Of a stretch of DNA of 64,000 nucleotides, positions 24,761 through 37,919 are shown in pieces. Source of the stretch: Glossina fuscipes (lineage: Eukaryota > Arthropoda > Insecta > Diptera > Glossinidae); contig NW_023998423.1 in assembly GCF_014805625.2 (NCBI RefSeq), forward strand, positions 593,390-657,389. The letters are read 5' to 3'. The notes under the pieces are model-generated. The model saw only the letters and a program-made list of their open reading frames with translations. It was not told where the DNA came from and did no database searches. The translations under genes and the position numbers were made by a program. The first letter of the stretch is position 1. Each line of letters opens with the position of its first letter.

Positions 24761-26384
24761 AATGAGGCTTTGTTTTGGAAAGACGGGTGCTGTAGAGTGT
24801 TTAATGATAGGCTGTGGCTAGCTATATTGTTTTTACTTTTTTTATTACTTTTGCGCTTAGTTATTCAAATGTTTTTTCCTTTAACCCCGTTCTCCTGCTG
24901 TTACTTCCTTCCCTTTCTTCTCCTGTTGTTTTCAATAGATTTTGCGAAGATATTATGTTTGTTTCTAATTGTGCTAATATCATTCTCTTTCAGTTTTGAC
25001 ATTTTTCTCCGTTTCTTCGTGTTTGCATTCATACCCTTTGGCATTTGTAGGATGGCTTTTTATGTCATTATAGATTTGGTTTCCTTTTGCAAGGTAGATG
25101 GTATTTCCATAATTATCTATTTGTTTCTTATCAAATGATTTTATTGAATGATTGCTTTATAGCGACAAAAAAGCAAAGGATTTTAATTAAGAAAAGTATT
25201 CACAAAATAAAGAAGAAAAAAGAAGAATCAATAAAGTTTTGTAATTTTTGCCCTTAGGGGGCGGCAATAAAACTTTCTTGTTTTGGATCTGAAGTTGGGT
25301 AATAAAGAATTCATTTTTTTTTTTCTTGTGAAAAATATATAAAAAGAACTTTAAACACAAAAATAAAGATCTTTCATGGAAGATTTTGGCTCTTCAAAAG
25401 CCTTAGGAAAATTTAAAATAAAAGATTTAATCATAATATATTGTTATAGAAATTATTCCAACGAAAAATATAATTCTTTGCTAAAAAATGTACTAAGACC
25501 AAGCATGCGATGTATAGAGAGCAATTTTGTATAGGAATGACATGTTAATTGTAGCTAATCCTGTATCTTATGTTCCAAGTGCCTTTGCTTTGTTCTTATG
25601 TTTCTAAGCCAAAAAAGTAAATATTTTGCTTATCAAGCTTTTTCTGGGATCAACGTCGAAGGTTTTTATCTAATCTTTATTCTTTATTTCCTTTTGAAGA
25701 ACCTTTCAAATTGTCAATAAATAGATTTATAACTTCCTAGAACATTTTTGTGCAACTAGCGAAGAGTAAAACATTTCTAAATGGTTACAAAAGCAACGTC
25801 TCTCCGAAAGGTCCAACAGGATAACTTGGAGTGTCAGACGTCAAACCTATAGAAATAAATATATTGCGCAATAGACATTTAAATTACTTTATGCAAGCCA
25901 CCATTTGTTAGCCGTCATCTATGGCCGCGATCATTTGTTAATCAAATCCATAGTTTTTTTACTTACATCGCCAAGAGACTAAGTTGCCGGTGTTCATTCT
26001 ATTTTACTCCCAGAATTTATTTCTTTAGTCTATAAAAACAATAATAATAATAAAACGCGAGCAAATTATTTTCGGTCGCGACAGAATCTTTTATACCTGC
26101 CACAATTGTCTGTCTACATTTACCCTTCACGTCCTTTTGTTTGATATTCAATTGATTACACTTCTAAGCAAAAGCGAATTCTCCACCCTGTGGAATCAAC
26201 ACAAAAAATATTTTTCAGCATTCTCTCTTGTTAACGTTATGAGCAATAAGCAGAAAATATAAAAAACTTTCTGTGAACACTTTTCCATTTGTTTTACATA
26301 AATAATAGGGTCCTCTGTAAAGTAAATATATATAACTTGTGAGAAGCACATTTTTTGTTTGGAGAATCAAATGGGTGTCCAACT
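24761..26384. other. Spacer, no recognised gene
   Basis: A 122-codon open frame at 24770-25138 is almost entirely Leu, Phe, Ile and Ser because it reads a T-rich tract; I do not regard it as a membrane-protein gene. Short A-rich and T-rich tracts occupy the rest. Confidence 0.4.
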
Positions 26385-26580
26385 TACGCTTTACATGGGG
26401 CGTGTGCTTTAGCCAGTCGTCCCATTTTCAGAACCGACTTATCTGCAAGAACTTCCTAGGTTTTTGCAAAATTTTAAGCCAATACCTTCAAGAGCCAAGA
26501 AAATGTTTATAACAGACATCTCACGGACGGGCAGACGAACATGCTTAAGTCGGTTTAGAGTTTGATACTTATAAAGAATA
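26385..26580 (-). repeat. Dispersed repeat family C, inverted fragment
   Basis: On the reverse strand: CGACTTAAGCATGTTCGTCT, GCCCGTCCGTGAG, AAATTTTGCAAAAACC and TAAGTCGGTTCTGAAAATGG. The order (CGATTTAGCCATGTCCGTCT-like start, then a TTTTGCA block, then a GTCGGAA-like block) resembles a dispersed repeat I know to be widespread in higher Diptera. No coding capacity. Confidence 0.45.
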
Positions 26581-27639
26581 TATATACCTTTTGGGGCGCT
26601 TGCAGGTTTTGACATAGTGAATGTACCTTCATCCTACCGAGATGATAATGTCGTCGATATCGTATCATCGTTAAATGATGTTATGCTAAAACCTATGCTT
26701 TAAATAAAAAAAAATACAATTACTTGCATTTTATGCTGTACGTATGCAACGATTATTGTTAACTTTTCATTTGTTGCCAGAAATTCATGCACCTGCTTCA
26801 AGTGACGGCAATTAATCAAAATCTCCACATATGCATTTACCGAAAGCCTTAGTCCTCTTTTGTATTATATGTCCTACTTTTTTGCACGAAAACCTAACAA
26901 AGCGAGCTGATGTTGGCGACCAGTTTTGTTGAAAAATCACACTTTATGTCCACGTATATGTGGACATCAGCGTCAAGTTAAACTCAAAGTTATAAATTAA
27001 CCGTGACAGTAGCAAATATATAAATGCCGTTATGCCGAGAAGAGGGAGGAGGGAGGAAAGAAAAGGACGAAAGTAAAAAGAGAATAATATTTGCAAGTTG
27101 TTCGCAAAAGAAATTAAAGATATTTGGTTCGATGTTTCAACAAATGTTGTAATTTAAAAAAAAAAAGTTAAATAAATAACAGATCTTTTTATATAGGAAT
27201 TTCTAACTGTACTTATGCCGTCAAAACATTGAAATTTAATCTACTTTAAGTTAAGGGAATTGTAAAATATTATAAAAAATAATTTAGCAAAATAAATTCT
27301 TGCTTTAACTACCTTAGGAAATATAATATCGTTTTATATTAAATGTACTTAAGCCCTTTATATATATTTTGTATTTCTTATATATGTATTTCTTATATAT
27401 TATACATATTAAGTCACAGCAATTATTAAGCAAAACTTTTTGGTTTTTGCAAGAAAGCCAATTGACATTTACGTTAACTCCCGTTTATGTAGCAAAGCAG
27501 TCGTACAATCAGGCAGTGCATTTTGAACGAAAATTTCTTGAAAAATACTTACAAAATCTATAAGAAGATTTAAAAAACAAAATTATTCTAATTACGTAGT
27601 TTGGTAAATAGATACGGTCTTTCCCGACCAACTGCTACG
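26581..27639. other. Spacer, no recognised gene
   Basis: AT-rich DNA. A purine-rich run (GAGGGAGGAGGGAGGAAAG-type) lies near 27040-27075. I see no gene. Confidence 0.4.
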
Positions 27640-28060
27640 ATGTGAATGAAAATCGAACTTTATCTAATTTAACTTTTCATTCGTTACACGCTATTTTGAT
27701 GAAATTTTGTACTCCGATATGTGTCGGCCGGAGCATGAACGACTTTGAAAATGGTTCGAACTTCAGACAGCTCGATACATATATGTAGCATGTATATAGC
27801 ATTTAATTTTGCAAATGTTTGTACTCCGATCTAAGCTTGTTAGTCCATCTGCTCTTCTTGTTTTCTTCTATTTAACGTAAGGGATGCAATTTTTGGGATA
27901 TTTTGATTGCATTTGGTACATTGACGTGCTTTGGACCAGGGACGAACGCTACTGAAAATCTTTCCAATTGAACTAGTTTTTCGACCAATTCCGATACAAA
28001 TACTTATTTTGAGAAACCGTTATAAGAATAACTGTACAGCGGTGTGCGGAATTAAATGGA
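27640..28060 (+). repeat. Dispersed repeat fragments (family A core)
   Basis: The core GGGATATTTTGATTGCATTT, GGTACATTGACGTGCTTTGG, GGGACGAACGCTACTGAAAA, ACTTATTTTGAGAAACCG, TTATAAGAATAACTG is nearly complete. A shorter copy of the GATGAAATTTTGTACTCCG part precedes it at about 27690. The 76-codon open frame at 27931-28161 overlaps this repeat and is not a gene. Confidence 0.55.
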
Positions 28061-30894
28061 ACGCCGCGGTTCATTATAGTGTTTTTGGTTGTTTTTCTTA
28101 CAAAATAGCAGCAATCGTACGGTGTTGCAAAGAAGTGCTTTTCGTGGGAGCCCTTTTTTGAAAAGGCACCAAGGACATGAAGTGGCTTGGGTCAAATTTG
28201 CCAAAATTAACTCTCTTCTCTAGTTACTTATTACTTTTCACTTCACAATAGGCTTTGTTACAGAGTTACTTTTCGAAAAAGCTGTTCTAAGGGGTTTGGT
28301 TCAAAAAATAGGTCTATACGATTCCTTGAGTTGATTTACTAATAACAAATTGTCATAACATAATATTAAAAATTAGATACTCTTGCAATGTAAAACGTTT
28401 TTCGTTGAAATGCTTGTATGGGAGGTAGGTTCAAAAATTGGACTCTGCGATGTAAATATTTCACGTCAATTTGTGTGGAACGAAATGCTATTACTTAACT
28501 AGTTTTTTCGAATAATTTTCAAAGTTGAAAATGTTTTCGTATAGCCATTTTTTTAAGTTAAGGTTTTAATAGAGCTCGGCCTTGAGTCAAGATAGGCTAA
28601 TATAAATAATTTATGGAGATGTCATAAAAGTGGCAACCTGTAGATTGATTAAAATATATGAGGGACACACCACAATCAGGCAGACGGATATAACGGCTCC
28701 CACCACAAATCTGTCCAAGTCATATTTCTTTGGTATTTCACCACGAAAAAAACCAAGAATTGTATTGGACGAAGTACCGCAGAATTAATGGTAATTGGTG
28801 CGTTGGTTAGCCCGCGAACATTCAATGGATTTTGATTATTTCTGTTATTCTGCTACAATTTTATTTTGGTAAGAATTCATTAAACTGTTTGTATCCTGTT
28901 TTGATTTTAATGCTAGTGCACAATTTCTAATCTTTTCGCATCCAATTCAATTACAATTTTGCTATTTACATCGAGTATACTTACGCTCTAAAAAGTTTTT
29001 CATTTTTTGTATATTAAAATAAAAGTTTTTCAACAAAATATTGTTTTCAATATTTTCATAAAAATTTTCTCAATATATATAAGTTCTTTTTTTCTGTTAT
29101 ACTTTAATTCATAATTTTTATCGGAATTTTCTCTTTCTCGTAAGCAACAAACGTACAAAAGTACATATTGTATGTTTATGTCAAATCGCATCAAAATTAA
29201 ATTTTTCCATTTGCTTATATGTAAATTTATTGATTATTCTTTTATAGAATATATTTAGAAAATCTATTAAGTTAATTTAGAAGCTTGTAACAACGCTAAC
29301 AGAAAACATTTCGGAAACATTATACACTGTTTTAGATACTTATCTCTACATGAGCAGCCAAGTAGATAGAAACTGCGCCTACCTAGTCAGTCTACGCGTA
29401 TAAAATTCTTAGTGCGTTTGAATATACTTGCTTGAATATACTTGCTACTCACTTCTTTTTTAGCCGTCATCGTGTTACAAGGATAGAGAGATATCCCCTG
29501 AATAATTGCTCTTATTGAAAGAGAGAACAAAAGACTGCTATCCCGATGCTTTAAACACCTTACAATCGATGCTTAATTTTTACTTTGAACCAGTTGCATA
29601 TAAATAGCAAGTTCCATATAAGAGTTGGATTTTTTCAAGAAAGCAATCGAATACTCTCCGGAAACGTTTTGCCAATGTAGCTTTGTGTTCGATAATCATG
29701 TTTGCAAAGAGATAACAAAAAGACTGTCATACATAACGAAGAATTCAGTTTCTATGCGAAAGAGTGCAACGCATGTGTCACACAATTGTAGCGAAATATG
29801 TTCATTTTCAAATCAGGCAGCCTTCAGTTGACCACGCCACTTGAACGTACCCTGTGGCGCCACTAAAAGCCCAATGGCCAGTTTACATTTCTCGCTTGTA
29901 ATTTTAGTATGTTACTCGACGGCAATTTGACGATCGAAAGACTTTTTACGCGGTTTAAAAAAAAATGCATACTCTATCGACAGATGTGAATCCTTTCTCA
30001 TTATAGCGAGTCCATAAACCACAGCTAGTATGTTTAACATCGAGGATCACGTATATGAAAGTGATTTTATAATGATTTTGATTCATAGTGCTGGTGGGTA
30101 TCGAAAGTTCGACTTAAATTGATTGTAATAGATTTTTGATTACTTTATTTTTTTTGCATGAATTTTTTAATATAAAAATTGAAATTTTCGCTTCACCTCA
30201 CATGGAATAGTTTTTTCAAAAAACTTTTTTTTTCATATGTATACGTTCCGTGGTGTTAGCAAGCATTTGTTGTTTATTTTGCTCTTCAACTTTTCGAACT
30301 CGTTTAACGAAGGAAAAAAAACAATAACTACGCTGAAATGGCGCCAGATTTTTAACTGAATAATATTTTCCAATTTTGTTTCATCTTTTCATGAAGTAAT
30401 AGCGAGTGGTTTGCTGTCATTACCAAGCAAATCTTCTCTAAATATGTTAAAGCTTTGACGTTTTTCATAAAGTAATTATTTAATAATTTATTGAACTAGC
30501 GAAGGGTAAGCACTGATCTTTATAATCGTTAAGGTAAGGCGGTAAATCGTTTCTACATAGATAAATGTCTTAACCTAAGTGGAAAATTTTAATTTTCATT
30601 ACTTCTTATTATTATTTCTATATCCAGCGTATGCCTTTTAGACTATTTCCTCTGAATGTACGTCAGCTTATCCGAAGATGTAACTTATGTATAAGAATTT
30701 TTCAAAGCCAATTTCAATAGAAATTAAGGCATTAGGAAGCATTTAGAATTCTATAATGGATCTTCACACTTTTAAAATTCATAAATTGTTCATGCATATG
30801 CTTGCGCCACTCATGATGCAATTGCATATTAGTTTTGCGGGAGTAGGATTTAGATAACACCGAGAAAAACTTGACATAGATCCGCCTTTTATTA
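28061..30894. other. Spacer, no recognised gene
   Basis: The stretch 28170-28600 has sentences typical of repeat family A (GGTTCAAAAAATAGGTCT and similar) but is too decayed to delimit. From 28720 to 30890 I see only AT-rich DNA with short chance open frames. Confidence 0.4.
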
Positions 30895-31150
30895 TAACGA
30901 ATCACTTTAAAAGAATTAGTTTCTGAATCTTACCCCTTTTGGGCGTCTTGTTAGTTTGTGTTCAATTTACCGCATTTTTTGAGATATTTTGATGAAATTG
31001 GTATATTGATGAATTTTGGCCTAAGGACGAACATTATTGAAAATCGGATGGGACTATTTTGTGGACCACTTCCTACGTTGCAATATCTTTTGAAAACCCG
31101 TTATAAAAATAACTGTAGGCTGGTGTAAGGCATTTAATGGTCATGGCCCA
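30895..31150 (+). repeat. Dispersed repeat fragment (family A core)
   Basis: Ordered blocks TTTGAGATATTTTGATGAAA, TTTTGGCCTAAGGACGAAC, ATTATTGAAAATCG, GGACCACTTCC, TTTGAAAACCCGTTATAAAA and ATTTAATGGTCATGGCCC match the copies at 27880-28060 and 54570-54760. Confidence 0.55.
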
Positions 31151-34100
31151 TACAATATGATACTTCATAAATTAATTTTTTTTTAAATGTTTCTCGTAAG
31201 CGATTACAAAAGTTTATATAATAAACCCTATTAACGTAATTATTTTCTAACGGACATTTTGAAATTTTTATTTAATAAACTTTTAAAAGTAGACGACTAT
31301 TTCATTTTTTCAACGATTGGCTCATACATAAGTTAGGAAATATTCTTCGCTTCTTAGATCCGGGAGGGGAGAAAGAAAACTATTGCTTGTACAAACAAAT
31401 TGTCGCTATTTTCTGACAAAATTCAAAATAAATTAAAAAATACTTGTTACAAAGCTTGACAATTGAAATACGTGCCATCCACTGTCACTACCTGTGGTAT
31501 TTTATCCCTTGTCGGGTACCGCATCAACGTCACTGCAAATGTTACTTGTACCCGAAATTTCTGAAATATTTGAATACAGAGAACTTATAGTTAATGTATT
31601 CTTTTTTGTACGGATCTTGGACACCGATTAGCTTGCTCAGAAGATGTTAAAATTTTAAATGACTTCTATTAATGTAGCTTGCGGTAAAAGATGCTATATA
31701 TATATGTGAACTGATCAATTTTTTTTTATATAGTACTCATTGCATGAATTCAGTGAAATTCTAAGCACCAAATGTCTATGTGAAATTTTCTATTCTTAGG
31801 ACGTCGAAGAATAATTCGAAGCAACTAAAAATTTCAGTTTACTTGACGCACGTTGCGCAATCCGTATAACAAACCTACTGTACATTTCGTTCTTCTTGGT
31901 AGATAAGATAAAAAATTCTTAAAATGCTTTAGAATTTTTTTTATGACTCTTATCATCGTTCAAATTTTGTAGATCTCTATAGTTACTAAAAATTTTTTTT
32001 GTATGAAAATATTTACATAAAACATGGAAAAGAAAGCTAGGATAACTAGGGAAGCATAAACGGCACGATATTTATAAACACACAACTGTTTGCAGTAGAC
32101 TGCTAAAGAAATTGTTATAGTTACAGTTGTTCTGTAGCGAAAAAACAAAAAAAAAAAACGTTGTATTGAAAATCCAGTGTGAAAGTTTTTCCATTTGAAA
32201 GCACGTTTTATGTTACGTTCTTTGCTTTACTTTTTGCCTCTGCTATTGGATGCCCTAGAAACCTGTTGCCAAAAGGCTGAGATTTGAAAGCACCCTTTAA
32301 AGAGTAAATCTTTAATAAAATCCTTTAAAGAATTTAGTGTTTAGAGGGCCACACATGTTCATTGCGGCAAATTCATCTTCTCTTGTTTGCTTTGACGTTA
32401 ATCGGTTGTCATATAGAGTTTATGATGGCTACGACAAAATACATCCCATAAGTTATTGCTATTACTTGCTGTTTCTATTATTATTGTTGTTGTACTTTCA
32501 GTTCGGTAAAACGTTTTGACATTTTCATATTGGTTTTTAATTGACTGGAATTTATGAAACTGCCACCTGCAATATTTTTCACACATACTTATATTGATTA
32601 TATATTGGAAAAATATTTTTTTTCTATTAGATTATTTAGGTCAACACTAGCTACATGTGCAGCCGTATTCATATAAACATCATTTTATAATAGTGTTATT
32701 CATGCAATTATTAGTTTGGATAGGTAGTTGAAAGGATAAGGGTGTGATATGAAAATCTCATGGTTTGGTTATATAACATAATATTCTTAAGCTGGTATTG
32801 CTTGTATAACTTACGGCTCGTAGATTGTCATAGTATGCTATATAAAGTGTCACAAATATTAACGATAGTATATAGGGTACCAATATATATAAACTCTTAT
32901 GTAATCTATAGTTAAACTATGAACGATGAAAGGTGTATTTGTCATATACTCTGCTTATGTAAGTGCAATACAAAAACATAAAAAAATCCATTTTATAAAC
33001 GTTATAAAATAGTGAAAAATATTTACCAAGCTAAAGAAGCCTCTTAGTGTGCTACGATAATTGAGCAATGACGAAAATGTGCGGAGAAGAAAGAGGTTAC
33101 GTCACAAGTTAATAGACATGGAAGAGCACGACAGTATTGTAGAAATATTAGCAAGAAATTTAAAATTTTTTTTAACATATTTTTTATTTATAAGCTCTGC
33201 ATTTGAATCAATCAGTTATTTTTATTATCAGGTTAAGGTCATATTATAGTTTTTTGATTACTTAGACTGTAGGTAAATTCGAATTTTGCGGGAACTATTG
33301 TTAAAAAAATTTTCCAATTTTCTCTTGATAATGTCAATGATAATTAAAATTGAAGTGCCTTTTAATCTAATAAGAACACACATTTTCATTTGACAACAGA
33401 TGATATTAGATTCGGAGATCTTTCCATTATACAGCTTCTTCAAGCCAAGGGATTATGACTATAACAAAGTTTTTTTGACTTTTAAACGTAATGAATTTGC
33501 GATATACAAACAAAATTTAAAAAAGAAATTTGTCGCTTCTGCTCGCATTTGAAGGAGAGATCGAGATATACGCTAGAGCATCAGTCATGTACAATGTTAG
33601 TTTATGTAATCGCATGGAGAGAAACTTTGTTTCACCATTGATTTGTGAAATCTCGTTCTAGAGAATTTTGCTCTGCAAGCTACTTGTTGTTTTAGTGGGT
33701 TCGCCCGCTTTAACTGATATTGTTATAACATTTTAATCAACTTTGTCCTGGCCTTGACTACTACGGAAGCTTAAAGTAGCTCAAAGATTGATCAGGTAAA
33801 TATTTTAAAAAATTTTCGAACAGTTATTTGAAATCATAAACAAGCTCAAAGAGTGTCGCAGTTCAAACCCTTTCCATAAATGTTCCCTTTGTTGATTTAT
33901 TCTGTTCTGCTGTCTGACGACAATCTTTTGTTGTGTTCTCTATTAGTTGGATTTGGGTTTCGCTATTGCATTATTCAAGCTTCACTGATGAGGTTTTGTC
34001 ATGTTGTGCTGTCATTACCGTGGATACTGTTGCTCGTGAATTACTAAACAATGCGGCGATTTCATCACAGACGCTCCCGTTAACCGACCACCAACAGCTT

Positions 34101-37100
34101 TTCACATCGATTCTAAATTGCTAATAATTCACACTCTTCTCTATTGCTATGATCAATGCTTAAGTATAGGCGCATACTCCGAAATTACTTACTTCAACTT
34201 ACGGTGTACACCCGTATTCAAGTAGTTACACTGCTCGTTTAGTCCTCTAAGTTATTCTTAAACAAACCATTGCTTTTTTAATTGTTAAAAACTCTGTAAG
34301 TGTAGTAAACAGTGGGTATAGAAATGATGTGAAGAAATAGATAATTTTTTTAGTTGTTCAACAGCAACCAATTACAAAGGCAAGACAAAAGTAATACTGT
34401 AGTAGTTTCCAGGATGGATATGATAAGGTGCTGCCGCCTTGCAAGACGAACTTGATCGTTGGCCTGAAAAAGTGACTTTTCCTATTCACATCGAGTCTGG
34501 TAATTTACTACGACTTATTATAAATTCCTACCTGAATGCCATTCAGTCTGAATAGGGACGCCTTTCTTTCCTCACCTCATTCGGGATGGACTTCATAAGA
34601 TAGTGCCGATAGGTTTGGATAGGCTTGGCAGATTTTCTGAATTTCAGATGGTCTGAAAGATAACTTTTGACGTTTTCCCTCAGAAGTAATGCGCAAAATC
34701 GTGCATAAAGGCGAATGCCGTGGCTAGCTGATGAGCAGTTACGGTATAGAAAATGTGAGAGCTTATAGATTCAGGACAATCAGACCAGAAAAATTAAGGA
34801 AACTAGCTTAGAGCCAACATACACAAGGCGCACGAAAAGTAATCTCCTATGCCACTGACCCACGGGCCGTCCATTAGTCTATTTTTTTTCACAGGGTAGG
34901 CAGCGTCTCTTTAACTACATCCAAGCTAATTATTGAAATTATCGTTATTGCGGCTGCAAAGTGGAAAGGAATTCCGAAGATATTTTTCGTTGTCGTTTTC
35001 CAGTCTTCGATGGGTACCAGCTGATGGGATAAAATTCATTTCATCTTGACGAGTTGTACGCTCTGGCTATTTACGCTCTTTTAATAGTCCATCACAAGAA
35101 CCACAAAATTATTATTAGATGGAAAATTTTGACAAAATGTGGGGGAAGGACCTTATTACCTAAGATTTAAACACATATTCCTTACAAAAGCTTTGTCGAG
35201 TTAAAGATTACCCAACATTATTCGGTAAGGACCAAAGTGGTTAGTTATTTCTCTTTGACTTTCGCTTGTTTGACTTGTGCGTTTTTCCTTAAGTTTAATA
35301 TTTCAATTTAACCTTTCCCAATAAACTTGAGAAATTTGTCTTTTTAGTTACTTTAAAATTTATTGCTCAATATGCAAAATCATTTTGTATGTTTGCCTGT
35401 GTGTAAGTGAACTTTATAAGGCACTCATTGTACATTCGTTATAATGTTAAGATTTCGATGTTTATATAAATTTATCTCTTCTTCTATACGGATGATCATA
35501 TATACATGTGCGTGTACGTGTTTCACTTTTTATACGACAGCATGTTAACGACACTGATTACAAGCATAAAACAACATGCCAACTAACCTAACCCTCTATT
35601 TTGTTTACTCATGTAGCTAGTAAGTGCGTGCAAAACATGGACAGCGTGAACAGCGTGAGCATGTAGTAGCATTAATATCTTTATACATTTATATGTATGT
35701 ATACAATGTTATTGCTGTTGATGTTATGTGTAGTTCAAGCACTTTAGCATTTTTAACCCTGACTAAAAACACACTCACGCACTTACAAAATCATACGCAC
35801 ATATGTCTTATTAAACGACTTAAGCCCGTTAAGACACCGCCGCCATTGTCAACGTCGTTAGGCTAAAAGCTAAACATTTAAACACTCCTCGATGTTAAAG
35901 GACATATTAATATTATATATACCGTACGTGCATGTGTATGGTAACATGAGATATATGAAGGCTGGTTGGATGTGCATATGCGTCGATTGAGATGACGTAG
36001 ACAATGTTTTGCGTGAAGCGATTCTTCGTATAGTTCTTAAGCTTTACCCTATAAGTCACATGTAAATATGTAAACATGGATGGGTATAAAGTTTATTTAA
36101 AAGCTTATATTTTCAGCAATCAAATCTTATGAAAAACGATTTTAATATGAAAAAAGGAACAATCTTGTTATATAATTAATAGGAAGAAATGTTTTGAAAT
36201 TAATTTTGTTTTTTTTTTTTTGCATATTTTACTTTAAAGCAAGCAAGCAATTTAATTAAATTCATTTTATTAGGCTTAAGGATTTTATTCTTTGTTCGCC
36301 TTTTTTGCTTTGTTCATTTTAAGCAATTTAAAAAACTAAAACGTAATATCCGACGTCAAACATATGCTTATTTAATAACAACAACAAATGAATAAAAGGA
36401 GTAAATAATAATAGCAATATAAACATAAAAAAGAAAAATATTAAATCAATGTAAAAAATTTTTAACGTGAAACGGGTGTAAAAAGTTTTGCAATTCAAAA
36501 GAAAAAAAAATTCAAAATAACAAAAAAATACATTTAACAATTACAACAAATCAGCAGTAAGCACATGCTCAGCAACGGAAGTACTTAAGAGAAATTTCAA
36601 TGCATTTAATAATAGCGCTTGTAAATATATAAATACGTGATAGTAGCAAATAAATGTAAGACTAAAAGCTGGAAAAAAACAAACAAACCAACAACATGCA
36701 AACAACTACGTGAAACAAGGTCAGTGAACAATAAGTTTCTACTATTTAAAAAATAAGAAATTATTTTTTAATTATAGGGGTTATGTTTTTTTTTTTATGT
36801 AATGTAATAAAATAGGAAAATATAAAACAAATTTGTAATATCTGCATGTTTCATCCAAAAAATTCCGGGAATTGTCGAATTTAATACATTTCCTCGTATT
36901 CAGGTAACAGTATTAATAGAGCCCCTTTAAAACTAGGCTGCATGTAACCGCAACAAGTGCGTGAGCAGTTTTCATGTGTAGATCTGTTTCCCTTGCGCAG
37001 CTCGGGCACAACGGCGAGTTATTACGTACACAAATTTTGTTTTAGATTATGTACTATATTATCTTATGGTGAACTTCACATTCCACACGTAGGTGTAGTT

Positions 37101-37229
37101 TAAGGCAGTATAAATACACAGCAGTAACGTGATTGTACAAAAATTTTCTAACTTCCCTTTAAAATGATTGTCATTATTAGTAGATTAAGAATGTTTCGTT
37201 TGTTTAATTTTCTATTTTGGTCGTTTGAT
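31151..37229. other. Long spacer, no recognised gene
   Basis: About 6 kb of AT-rich DNA. At 34380-34900 the base composition is less AT-rich and the texture differs (for example AATGCGCAAAATCGTGCATA), but I find no frame I can name. Open frames of 60-80 codons elsewhere look like chance, and several lack an ATG. Confidence 0.4.
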
Positions 37230-37389
37230 ATTTTAATTTGCTTATTTCTCTTTGCAGGTACGTTGTCATTCACATGTTGGTGATGTGACCCGAAAATCAT
37301 CAAAATTCGCCCGAAATGAAATGTTCAGACATTGGCGTGGCAATCATATAATTTTGAAAATGTTAGTGCACACGGTATTGAAAGTAAGA
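37230..37389 (+). other. Acceptor-donor juxtaposition: candidate recursive splice site or 126-bp exon
   Basis: A strong polypyrimidine tract and acceptor (GCTTATTTCTCTTTGCAG, ending at 37257) is followed immediately by a donor-like GTACGT at 37258. A second good donor, AAA followed by GTAAGA, lies at 37384. The interval 37258-37383 is 126 bp (42 codons) and open in one frame. This is the arrangement known for recursive splice sites in long fly introns, with or without a downstream RS-exon. It could also be an ordinary in-phase exon or chance. No flanking exons are recognisable. Confidence 0.3.
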
Positions 37390-37601
37390 ACGCGACGCCT
37401 GATTGAGTTTACCTATTACTCTTCCACATTCCGCTAATAAGGTAGAAATTATTTAGAAAGCTTGTGAGTAGGTTACGGTTAAGTAATGTGACGGAATAAC
37501 GATATTACTGAATACGAACAGAAATGTTAAACGCTTTATGCTGTTATGAGTAGGCCAAACAATATGTTTTTTTGAGATAAAAAATGTCGTTAATGCCCTT
37601 T

Positions 37602-37919
37602 TTACGGCGACTTAGGAATAATGAGTAAAAGTCCTTTAAAAAAGCTCCGACCGATAAACGATGATATGTTTGGTGGTAACTCCATCTGCTGATTTGGCCC
37701 ACAGCGTAACACTACAATATTTGGTTCACTCCATATTGACATCTGATTATTATTAATATCATGTTCCAGCAGTGATTCACATTTCTTCGCAAAGCTTTCA
37801 ATTATATTCTTATCGGAATAAAAGCAATCACAACTTAAAACTCGACCTAATGCTCGGCAGTTATGAGATAAACTTTCACAAGCTTTACTTTCACACACAT
37901 AGTCAAAGTGGTTACTGTC
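37602..37919 (-). CDS. Unrecognised coding-like open segment (no ATG start)
   Basis: The reverse-strand frame is open for about 105 codons, from just after a TAA near 37921 to a TAA at about 37602. The amino-acid mix is protein-like (Cys-rich first half with CESKACESLSHNC, then a segment ending in SFFKGLLLIIPKSP) and synonymous codon use is varied rather than AT-driven. There is no ATG near the start; the only in-frame Met codons are internal. A weak AG acceptor lies at the upstream edge, so it could be a terminal exon of an unseen reverse-strand gene or a fragment of a retrocopy. I do not recognise the family and it may be chance. Confidence 0.2.
   Translation of the reverse strand, partial: DSNHFDYVCESKACESLSHNCRALGRVLSCDCFYSDKNIIESFAKKCESLLEHDINNNQMSIWSEPNIVVLRCGPNQQMELPPNISSFIGRSFFKGLLLIIPKSP

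Noticed and set aside
24770..25138. 122-codon open frame rich in Leu, Phe and Ile that could be taken for a membrane protein
   Set aside because: It reads a T-rich tract, overlaps another open frame in a second phase and shows no family motif.
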